This document shows, piece by piece, positions 37,612 through 48,000 of a stretch of DNA of 64,000 nucleotides (its first letter is position 1; each line of letters opens with the position of its first letter). A program made the translations under genes and the position numbers. The notes under the pieces were generated by a model. That model had not been told where the DNA came from, did no database searches, and saw only the letters and a program-made list of their open reading frames with translations. The stretch lies in assembly GCF_000699445.3 (NCBI RefSeq), contig NC_067199.1, forward strand, positions 34,704,902 through 34,768,901. Direction: 5' to 3'. This DNA is from Schistosoma haematobium. Lineage: Eukaryota; Platyhelminthes; Trematoda; Strigeidida; Schistosomatidae.

Positions 37612-37945
37612 GCAATTTGTAAGACTCTCCCGGTCTCCTACATTGTACGAGTATTCCATGTATCTAAATAAATGGTTGCTCTGGTTGTCAGAACGGACAT
37701 AGGCCTCGTGACTTCCGAAGGAACTCGGCTTTCATCATGAGGCGTCATAACTCTTCTAAATGAATACCTTTGACTCCCAGGGCAGAGTTTAAATGGTTTG
37801 AATATTTTTTTCTGGTTAGCGTTTTTCTAGAGAGTTAGTTTTCTATGGGATGGGGTGGCTAACCCTATGCCCAACCCTTCTCCTTTATCCGGGCTTGGGA
37901 CCTGCAATAACCCCCGGGGGGACTCCAGGCGAAGTTAAATATAAG
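37612..37945 (-). mobile_element. RTE/SR2-type LINE, 5' end fragment, reverse
   Basis: Reverse match to 3180-3530, including the endonuclease start (LGYMEYSYNVGDRES-like, the decayed LGTWNVRTM region) and the GC-rich leader (gggcttgggacctgcaataa). Confidence 0.65.
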
Positions 37946-38139
37946 TCAAATAATATACAAATACTTGTCATTTTGGTATATTTTAAATAATTCTGTCACC
38001 AAACATCATATTGTATTCAACAAGATTGATGAACCCTTATTGTACTGACTATAAAATTTAGTATCATTTTAGTACATCGTTAAAAATTGGAAATAATTCC
38101 ATGAAGTAATGAATAATATACAATCTTATGTACGAGTAC

Positions 38140-38641
38140 TGTTATATCCCGACGAGGACTATGAATGGTAATGCTTGAGAACTATTTATGGAGCAATACG
38201 ACATATATAATTATTGTATGATTATTAAGTTGCTAAACTATGTATATTCATGTTCTTCTTGTTATAAGCTTTATTTTGACTCATAAACTATTATTATACG
38301 ATTTACTGTTCTTGAATTATGCCCAGTCTATTAATTACAGTCTCCCACATTCACAGTCACTTTTGGCTAGATTTTGTACAAATGTTATTTTCTATTTTGT
38401 GATGCGATGTGGTCTGTTTGGTTTGCATATAAACCCAATATTTTTGAAATGAATGAATGACATCGCGGAGTCTGAGATTTGTGTTCTGGACTTTACAGGC
38501 AGGGCTAGGCAGGATGAAGAACCGATAAGGACTCTAGACTTGTCAAACGGGTTTTATGCGTCATTGGTCCGGTCTATAAATCACTGTTCTCCAAATGGCG
38601 GTATCATTGCGTCATATATTAATAGGGCAACTACTACAACA
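38140..38641 (+). mobile_element. Possible solo LTR
   Basis: A 502-bp block starting tgttatatcccgacgagg and ending actactacaaca (TGTT...AACA ends), with higher GC in its last 190 bases and a TATAAA at about 38575. No internal retrotransposon sequence is next to it, and I find no target-site duplication. The two ORFs inside (38240-38452 and 38453-38644) are unrecognised and could be chance. Confidence 0.35.
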
Positions 38642-38994
38642 TAACTGATAAATCAGTGAGAAATAATCATGTTTTTTTCATCTACTATACATTGAAATTC
38701 ATGCCGAGGAAGTAATGTGTATCAAAAAAATGGCATGTGGATATTATAATGTGGACAAATACGTGTAGCATCAATTCACTTTACTTTATGAATGTTTTGT
38801 GCAATATTTTTTTCCAGAATATTCACTCATTATTTATTAAAACAATAAAATACAAAAGTGTAAACCATATGACTACGTATGATATTGAATAGTCCATGAT
38901 TTGTAATCTACTGTTAAATAATACAACTTGTAAAATCATAGAAAAAGCTGGTTGTATATTCATCACTCAATGATTAATCAGTGTAAATACCTCA
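38642..38994. other. AT-rich non-coding stretch
   Basis: Nothing recognised. Confidence 0.5.
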
Positions 38995-39110
38995 GGCCGA
39001 AAAGACGTTAGTTACCGACCGATCAGCTCAATAGTCATGTTCTTTATTGTGATATTAGATGATTCTGATTCGAATCTCGCAGAGAGCATCATATAACTTG
39101 AGGTTAAAGT
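38995..39110 (+). mobile_element. Very degenerate SINE-like fragment
   Basis: gaccgatcagctcaatagtc and gattcgaatctcgcagagag resemble the A and B box regions of the tRNA/hammerhead SINE. Confidence 0.35.
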
Positions 39111-40207
39111 TATACATTGATGAATTTAATTAGCTAGCACAAAATTTAGATCCAAGAGTATCTGTTGACCGATTCTATTCTTTCAAGCTGTAAGAGCGTT
39201 AAGACACTAGTACATTTAGCTATTGATAACAATCTGATCACTTCAAAGATGACTTTATTTCTTACTGAACTAACGAATATTATTAGTTCACTATGATTTT
39301 TTAAAGTTATGAATCTTCGTTGAGGTAACCGAAATAAGGATAAACTGGAATTATATCCCTATTTTAAGTAAATTTTAGACTACAAATGAAATGTATTATA
39401 AAAGTACTTGTTAAAGTTTCCGCTCAGTAATTTCGAAAATTCTATATCACGATAATATTACTGGTAGAGAAATCGAAGTTCAGGGAGCAGAGAACATCTA
39501 CATAGTTTCGATGGATAACTGATAAGAGCTTGTTTTCTGTGGTTGTGTATCTGAAACCTTAAGACTCTCATTGGACAACAAGTCTTTAAATTGGTATGGT
39601 AGAATTTTGCAATGAGCTACGTAAAGACTAATTTCTTCCGATTCATAAAGAAAATTTTACAGGGCTCTTCGGGCCTACTACTTTTCATTTCAGATTTAAA
39701 GTTTGAAATAACAAAAGTAGATTATCGAAATTCACTATTTATCACTTGATAATCCTTTTCAATGATAGAGCTAACTACTAGTACGTGTGGTTTAGTAAAA
39801 ATTGTTTACAAAACACTAAAATGACTAATAAATAAATAACAAACTCAATAAAAAGTTCTCTATCTTCTTTTCAGAAACTTTAACTTTTAACGATGGTCAT
39901 TTCCAAAGTTGATATTAGATAAAAATTATTCTATATTTCAAAGTAACTGATGTTGGAAATACGGACCACTGGATTCCGACACAGACGTTCGGCTAAATTG
40001 TGGTCCCTGAGAGTCATAATCATCTTGCGATTGAACCAGTATGAGTTGGCAAGTGTTTACTTTTAATTAGACCCACAATAAAACGTGTTGGCTATTCGGT
40101 ATTTATTTCCTAAAGTAAACCATAATATTAAGTAAGTTTTTACAAAGTTTAAATCAGATAAATTTATTGTACCTCATTACATCCGTTTTAAATTAATGTA
40201 AACAAAT
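39111..40207. other. AT-rich non-coding stretch
   Basis: Nothing recognised. Confidence 0.5.
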
Positions 40208-40472
40208 AACTAAATTTAATAGTTAAATTCATGAGTTTATTGAAGTTAGACCACCATCGAAGACCTGGAAGCACTCCTAGGCCATTTCGTCTTATTATGA
40301 GACTCCCCAGCAATGGGCATCCACGACCCCACCTCGCAAGATTCGAATCAAGGACCTATCGGTCCTGAACCACTAAGCCGGCATCTAACAGTGTTAATAT
40401 CTAACTTCAACCGATCCTAAATAACAATGGGAAGATACAAGTAAAACAACACCAAGTGAATAGAAACAAATT
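40208..40472 (-). mobile_element. tRNA/hammerhead SINE, reverse, joined to an Sm-alpha 3' fragment
   Basis: SINE at 40208-40424: 3' tail, decayed hammerhead (CUGGGGA on the reverse strand), aagattcgaatcaaggacct and caaccgatc. From 40425 follows acaatgggaagatacaagta, the Sm-alpha 3' end in forward orientation. Confidence 0.7.
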
Positions 40473-41335
40473 ATATTACAAAATTAGGAAATTTCATTCG
40501 TACACATTTTCTAAAATCTTCTTCAAAAACTGTCACATGGTAACAAAAAAATTATCTTTGACAACATTTCTCACTTTCAATCAAATAGTACAGTAGCTAC
40601 ATTGTCAATATTTTTAGTCATAAACTTCTAATTAAAATCTTCAAATGTGTTTATTTTACTCATGTTGTCAACTGAAACGTAATAATTATAGTGCAAAATA
40701 TACAACATTGATTCATACGAGTTAATCGATGTATTTCAAGGAATGAAGTAAAGTTATACCATATGGAAAGAATATATTTAACCCTATCCTTGTTCTGAAC
40801 GACATCCTATTGATATATCCTGTTTATAGATTCTAAAAAAAGACGAAAACAAGAAAGAACTCTTTAAGCTCAATGATATGAATTTGTCTGATTCAGAGTA
40901 ATATAGTCAGTATTTCATTATTGCATCTGATAATGACTGATATGTGTTATAAGTTGATTTAAATTTGGTCATATTAATCACTGAATTTTGAATCAGTAGG
41001 TTGAAGGCATCTTATTAAGATTTTTAAGATTTAATCTTTTGTAATGTGAAGTTCTGATGATCCTCAAAGTGGAATCCAGTAACTGATCAGTAACCTCTTA
41101 TTTTCAACTATTCTTCAGTCAACGTTATTGTAAAAGTAAACTGGTCAGATTATTAGCGTTTTCTCACTAGTTTTAAACGTGCTAAACCAAAAATAATGAT
41201 GATAATAACGATTATTATTATCTCCACTATTATTGCTAATGCTGTTTTCACCATTATAATTATTATAATTATTATTACTATTATTATTATTATTATTATC
41301 AAATAGACAATCGTGGTAATTCATATTTTACAAGT
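40473..41335. other. AT-rich non-coding stretch
   Basis: Triplet (att/ata) microsatellite at about 41197-41300. Nothing else recognised. Confidence 0.5.
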
Positions 41336-41545
41336 TAAAACTTTCTCGCGCATGAGACCGAAGGTCATGGGTTCAAATCCCGCATGCGGGATCGTGGGTC
41401 CGCACTATTGAGGAGTCCCACAATGGGACGAAACGGTTGTCCGGTGCTTTCATGTTTTCTATTGTGGTCTTGTTTACACTGATTCATGAATTCAACTATT
41501 AAACGCTGTACAGTCTCCATAAACCCCCTACTAATGAGAATGGAA
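41336..41545 (+). mobile_element. tRNA/hammerhead SINE, forward, 5'-truncated
   Basis: Starts in the tRNA-like part (cgcgcatgagaccgaaggtc, gggttcaaatcccg), then a hammerhead with UUGAGGA (C lost), then the 3' tail to aaccccct. Confidence 0.75.
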
Positions 41546-42216
41546 ATTATTAAAAACTGTATTATATAACTGGTCTCCAGTAAAGCTTAAAATGTTGTCA
41601 TACTTCAGAAAAGTGTAATTAATGACTGAAATTAGTGGAATATTACACGCTGTCTAAAGATTTCCGAAATTGGTAGAGCTATTACTTACATACTCTTTCT
41701 ATTTCTAGAAAATGTAATGAAATTATCTATAAAATTTACACAGTTATTACAAAAATATCATTAAATCACTGTTCATCTAACTTGGTGAATGCTTCTTCAA
41801 AAAAAAATTAATGAGGTATAAATTGTAAATTAGTGAGTTTTACCAATACAAAAACACATGGAATAATAAACACTTATAAGAATCACGATTAGGGAGTAAT
41901 AACAATTTTTAAATCTCATCACTTTATATTAAATATTATGGTGGGCATTTTGAGCAAGTGTCTGAAATAGTCCTAGTATTGATTTACATCTAACCTGCAG
42001 GTACTTTGTGTATTTAGGAGGAGGTGCTTAGCAGAATGTATAGGGAAATCTAGAAAAGTAAAGAACATGAGAAAAATTGAACTACTTACTCCATGAGCAA
42101 ATTAAGATGTATGTACATTTAATTGGTGAAAATAACCTAAAACAATTCGGGATAAAGCAAATATGAGATCGAATAGTTAAGAATAAAGTTGGTAGAATGA
42201 GATTTTGAATGAATTA

Positions 42217-42218
<2 letters not shown>
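41546..42218. other. AT-rich non-coding stretch
   Basis: Nothing recognised. Confidence 0.5.

Positions 42219-42277
<59 letters not shown>
42219..42277. repeat. (AT)n microsatellite
   Basis: About 29 uninterrupted AT units, the longest in the window. Confidence 0.95.
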
Positions 42278-42280
<3 letters not shown>

Positions 42281-42489
42281 AGCAACATATATTGATTACA
42301 TTATTTATATCTTCAACCAATTCATGAACCAAATCAAAACGAAAACTTAACTGAATCTAGAAAGATCAATATCATTATCAAACAATAACAAAATTAAAAT
42401 ATATCTAGAAAAATATGTATTTATATTCATTAAAAGTTTCCCAAAAGTTACTCATTCAGTACATCCATTATTGAACAAATCTCCAAAGA

Positions 42490-42725
42490 CCTGAAACAAA
42501 TAAATATTGGCTGAAGATAGATGGTAACACTGTTGGATTCCGGATCAGGTTAAGCGTTCGCGTGCGAGACCGATAGGTCCTGGGTTCAAATCTCACGAGG
42601 CAGAATCGTGGATGCGCCCTGTTGAGGAGTCCCATACTAGTATGAAACGGCCTTGCAGTGCTTTCAGGTTCTCCATGGTGGTTTAGCTTCAATTGACTTA
42701 TGAATTCAATTATTAAATATTATAC
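42490..42725 (+). mobile_element. tRNA/hammerhead SINE, forward
   Basis: A-box region partly deleted (ttccggatcaggttaagcgt), B box (tgggttcaaatctcacg), decayed hammerhead (UUGAGGA, broken stem II), 3' tail. The reverse-strand ORF here is a shadow. Confidence 0.75.
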
Positions 42726-43007
42726 AGTTTAATTTGTCTATTTCACTCAAATGAAATATTCTTCGTAATCAATAGTAGGCAACCACTTTTTTAAAGTATT
42801 CACTGAAGATAAACTGACTTATTTATATAGTTTCTTGTAATCAATTATCGCAGAACACAATTATACAGATCTTAAATAGAACTTGGTTGGCAAGTGGAGT
42901 TAAACTTCTATTTATCTCTATGTGAGAGATTGATGATTTCACAATATTAAAATTTTTCTAAGGTTAGGAATATGACTATTTGAAAGTCAATTAAGTGATT
43001 TAAATGT

Positions 43008-43160
43008 CAGGCACATGTTGTGAGATCTGACTAGCTTGGGTTATAGTCCTGACTGAACAATGAGGATACCTTACTAAGGAGTCATATACTAGAAAAAACT
43101 AATTATTCAGTGCTTTCTGATTTTCAATGATTGTCTAACTAAAATCAGTTCACATAATGT
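43008..43160 (+). mobile_element. Degenerate tRNA/hammerhead SINE
   Basis: gagatctgactagcttgggt and ctaaggagtcatatactaga recall the tRNA-like and hammerhead parts. Confidence 0.5.
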
Positions 43161-44496
43161 AAACTATAGAAATCTAGATTTACTTTCTACGTAAAGAACT
43201 ATGTAGATAAGGATTAATAAACAAAGAAGAATGTCTTAAAATCCTTTTTTCAAATGGTTACTTCAAGTATTCTTTCATTGGCATTATTCACTATGCAATA
43301 ATACTAATAAGTGAATATGATAAACGTGAAAATATGATTACAATAGGATAATCATTTAGTTAAGTTGAATGGGATTGGATTAATTCATTACTGTTCTGTC
43401 TATCAATCTATATCTGTTAGTCTCTCATTTTACCTGAATTTTTACCAATTTGATTGATTCTTTTCTAAACTGAAATGATATAGGCTAGCTAGTTGGTTAC
43501 TTCTAATTATGGCCACGCAATTTAAGTAAAAAAAAATTTTGTCCAATACCAGTAATCATGAGCACAGATAGGTGATAATAATACTACACATGTAATCAAA
43601 AGTATACAGGCAAATTAAGTTCAATTCACTTTTAAGCTGATAGGTTACTCTGTCTTAAGAAAAAATTTTAAAAAAAGTTTTTGTTTTTCTTTTCACCATT
43701 CATAACAAACAAACAACTATCATATACATTATTATTATTATTATTATTATATTCAAAGGGGGGTTTTTGTTTTCTTTACAAACTTGAGAGATCAATAATA
43801 TTTATCAACACCTACGCAATATTATCCAACAACAACAAAAAAAAGAAAAAAAATATATAGAATCAACGACTATCTAATTTCTATAATATTCAATTCTACA
43901 GTGAAGGTTTCAAACGATGCATGTCTCCATACAATAATGCAAAATTTCAATCAGAAACAATATAAGGCAATTTGTGAAATACAATAATCATCATCAATAA
44001 TAATTATTTAAGGCAGCAAGTATACTTTCGAATTTTTTCAAAAAAAACGCCTTATTTTTTGTTTTTGTATTTTCTATATTTGTATTCAACATAATAGTGG
44101 AATCATTTATTTATTATCTTTCTTCTTCTTCCATTGATAATCATATAACAGATTTATACAAATGATCAGTACAAGATCAATGAGAATATTGGACAAATAT
44201 ACATAGATCATTTTCTACTTATATATATATTCAAGTTGCTATATCAATTAAATTTTCTATGAAAGAATTCATTTATATAATATGAAAGTTGATATCCACT
44301 ATATGTTATTTGTTGTAATATACAAAGTTTAAATTGATCTTCTATGGAGACATATTCCTTCACTTAATTTCAACGGAAATTTATCATCAATGTTATGAAA
44401 ATTCTTTTGAACTTATGACGTAATCAGTTTATGAAAGTATAACATTATTATTTAGATTGGAAAATATCTCTATTTTAATAAATATCTATTTTTACT
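43161..44496. other. AT-rich region upstream of the AHNAK-like gene
   Basis: Holds (att)n at 43728-43751 and many A/T runs. The promoter of the gene must lie here or further upstream, but I cannot single out a TATA box or a trans-splice acceptor with confidence. No upstream exon is recognised. Confidence 0.4.
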
Positions 44497-45085
44497 ATGT
44501 CTACTGAATTGAATCCAATTGATATGAAACAATCATCACCAACAACTGATGAATCAATGAAAGTAGATCTAATAAAAATGGATGATAATTTAAAATCAAA
44601 TATAACATGTGAATTATATGATACATTAATAGATCCAGAATGTAAAAAATCTAAATTATCCGATGTTTGGGAAACAAGTCATACACCTCCATTAGAATGT
44701 CAAGAATATGATTCGTTAAAAGTTAAAAAAGATCTATACAAAGATATTACTACCAATGTAGATGTTGTTGTTGTTGATGATGATGATGGTGATAATTTGA
44801 AAAAATTCCGTGATACAGAAAAAACTGTATCATGTTATAGACATACAGATGATTATGAAATATATCATTCTAGTATTGAAAAAGATATTTGTACAGAATT
44901 GGATAATCCTATGTACATACCAATTAAATTACCATTGAGTAGTAATTTATATGTTCCAGTATATTATGTACAGTCGAGTGAAGAAACTTCACCTAAATTA
45001 AATAAACATAATTTGGATTTTAATGACTTAAATAATATCCATAAGGATTCTATTAATAATAATAATAATAATTATCAAATCAAAG
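44497..45085 (+). CDS. N-terminal exon of the AHNAK-like gene
   Basis: The reading frame starts at ATG 44497 (MSTELNPIDM). An in-frame TAA at 44479, with no AG acceptor between it and the ATG, supports this as the true first codon of the exon. About 196 residues follow, acidic and low in complexity: a VDVVVVDDDDGD run near residues 88-99 and an Asn run (residues about 187-193) encoded by an AAT microsatellite. No transmembrane segment, signal peptide or known domain is visible. Codons end mostly in A or T, unlike the GC-rich repeats further on. The exon probably ends at 45085 in CAAAG|GTAAGT, a strong splice-donor match; unspliced, the frame stops at 45096. Because the downstream frame is different, a splice (or a base error) is needed to join them. 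Confidence 0.7.
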
Positions 45086-48000
45086 GTAAGTCATAAATAT
45101 AGATTAAATTCTCATGATAACCTAAGTAAACAAGATGAATCTCAACGACTAACTAGTGATTATCATATAAATATTAATAATCAGGGATATGAAAATTGTT
45201 TATCAAAATATGATACAACTAAGCCAGAGCCTAATCCTTATGATTTAGAAATATGTAATGTACAGACAGAATTAAATGAACCATTAATGAAAACAAAATA
45301 TTCAGAGAAATCAAAAACTAGTAAAGTGTTATTAAAACAAAAATTACATTTTATGAAGCCAAAATTAAAAATGAATATGAATAATACAGAAAATGAAATT
45401 GTTATACCGGATAGTCAGGGAAAAATGACTGATGAAAGTCATAGAATTGAAAAAAGACAAAAAATTGGTTGTTCACCAAAACTTAAATTTAAAAAACATG
45501 AATATCGAAATAGAAAGGAAAAAGAAATTATGCAACAAAATGATAAACCTGTTGAAGGTGTTATCAGTGGAAAACAATACAAAATTCCTGATCAAGATTT
45601 AAATAATCAACTTAATGAACATGTATCAATTGAAACATCAGCAATAGAAAACAAAAATGTGACAAGAAAAATGAAAATGCTACATCGCAAGAAAAATGAA
45701 CTAAAAGAAAATGAAAAAAACATTTCAAAAGGAGTACAAACGAAAGAAAGACGAATAACCGAAAATAGAGCAACCACAGAAAAAAGAACAGAAGATGAAA
45801 AACAGAAGAAACAAAATCCGAAGATAGAAACGAAGAAGCGAAAACGAATGAAAAACCCATGTGTCAAATTTAATATGACAAAAGAAAACCAGCAAAAAAA
45901 AATAAAGAAAAGCACAGAAGAACGAAAACTGTCAACAGATGTAAAAGTAAAACAAGAAAAACCACGAAAACGAACACAACAAGAGAAAACAGACATCGGG
46001 AGAAAAAAGTTCCATTGGTCTCCGAATATCTCATTGCCAAAGTTGAAAGTTCATGGACCAGATTTGTCTGGAAAACTTCATGCAGATGCACCTGATGTGG
46101 ATGTGAATGTGACTGGTCCATCTGTGGAGATGCCATCTCTGAAAGCCAGTGGTCATTTGCCTACTGTCGATGTGTCCGTTCCCGATGCATCGTTGGGAGG
46201 TGATCTATCCGGTAAGCTCGATTTGGAGGGTGTCGGTGTGGGAGTTGTGGACGCTGATTTGAATCTGCCAGACCTACAGATCTCAGGAAATGTGAGTGCA
46301 CCGTCTGTCGAGGAGACCTATCCATGCCAGATGTTTCCGCCAATCTGGACACAGATGTGAAACTGCCCAGTGTGCAACTGACTGGTCCAGATCTCCGTGT
46401 ACATGGTGAGATGCCGGATGTGGATGTGGGTGCTAAGGTGGATGTACCGAAACCACATATTTCAATCAAGACACCGAAATTCGGGTTCGGTCTGGGCAAG
46501 AAGAAGACGAAAGTGAAGACTCCAAAGGCTGATGTGAAAGTGGAGGGTGGAGCAGGTGAGGATATAGATTTGGATGCCGGTTTGGACGCTCACTTAGATG
46601 GTAAAGCAAGAAAGGGAGGTAAGAAGTTCCATTGGTCTCCTAAGTTCGGGTTGCCGAAGGGTGGTCTGAAGATTGGTGGAGGTGCTGGTGTTGGAGTGCC
46701 GGACACCTCGGTGTCTGTCTCAGGTACGACTGGTGGTGTGGATGTGTCTCTTCCGAAACCCGAACTCGATGTCTCCATGGAGGTTCCCGACGTTGGTGTG
46801 TCCGCCTCTGTGCCCGAAATCGATGTATCAGGTGGTGAGTTGGGACTGACTGGGAAGGTTTCTGCACCCGGTGTGGATGTCAGTGTTCCGTCGAAGAAGA
46901 AGAAGAAGTTCACCTTCGGTTGGGGCTCGAAAGACAAGAAGGCGAAGAAGGTGAAGTTGCCCACAGTGTCGGGAGACGTGGATGCTAGTTTGGATGTGGG
47001 TGGAAAGGTTGATGTTCCCAGTGTGAAGGTTGATGTGGACTCAGGTGATCGAGTCAAAGGTAAGAAGTTCCACTGGTCTCCGAATATCTCATTGCCAAAG
47101 TTGAAAGTGCATGGACCAGATTTGTCTGGAAAACTTCATGCAGATGCACCTGATGTGGATGTGAATGTGACTGGTCCATCTGTGGAGATGCCATCTCTGA
47201 AAGCCAGTGGTCATTTGCCTACTGTCGATGTGTCCGTTCCCGATGCATCGTTGGGAGGTGATCTATCCGGTAAGCTCGATTTGGAGGGTGTCGGTGTGGG
47301 AGTTGTGGACGCTGATTTGAATCTGCCAGACCTACAGATCTCAGGAAATGTGAGTGCACCGTCTGTCGAGGGAGACCTATCCATGCCAGATGTTTCCGCC
47401 AATCTGGACACAGATGTGAAACTGCCCAGTGTGCAACTGACTGGTCCAGATCTCCGTGTACATGGTGAGATGCCGGATGTGGATGTGGGTGCTAAGGTGG
47501 ATGTACCGAAACCACATATTTCAATCAAGACACCGAAATTCGGGTTCGGTCTGGGCAAGAAGAAGACGAAAGTGAAGACTCCAAAGGCTGATGTGAAAGT
47601 GGAGGGTGGAGCAGGTGAGGATATAGATTTGGATGCCGGTTTGGACGCTCACTTAGATGGTAAAGCAAGAAAGGGAGGTAAGAAGTTCCATTGGTCTCCT
47701 AAGTTCGGGTTGCCGAAGGGTGGTCTGAAGATTGGTGGAGGTGCTGGTGTTGGAGTGCCGGACACCTCGGTGTCTGTCTCAGGTACGACTGGTGGTGTGG
47801 ATGTGTCTCTTCCGAAACCCGAACTCGATGTCTCCATGGAGGTTCCCGACGTTGGTGTGTCCGCCTCTGTGCCCGAAATCGATGTATCAGGTGGTGAGTT
47901 GGGACTGACTGGGAAGGTTTCTGCACCCGGTGTGGATGTCAGTGTTCCGTCGAAGAAGAAGAAGAAGTTCACCTTCGGTTGGGGCTCGAAAGACAAGAAG

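Noticed and set aside
38453..38644. Small gene coding MNDIAESEICVLDF...
   Set aside because: 63 codons with no recognised similarity, inside a block that looks like an LTR; the start follows directly on another ORF by chance.
5278..43160. True tRNA genes
   Set aside because: The A and B box-like texts belong to dispersed SINE copies; I do not find a complete cloverleaf.
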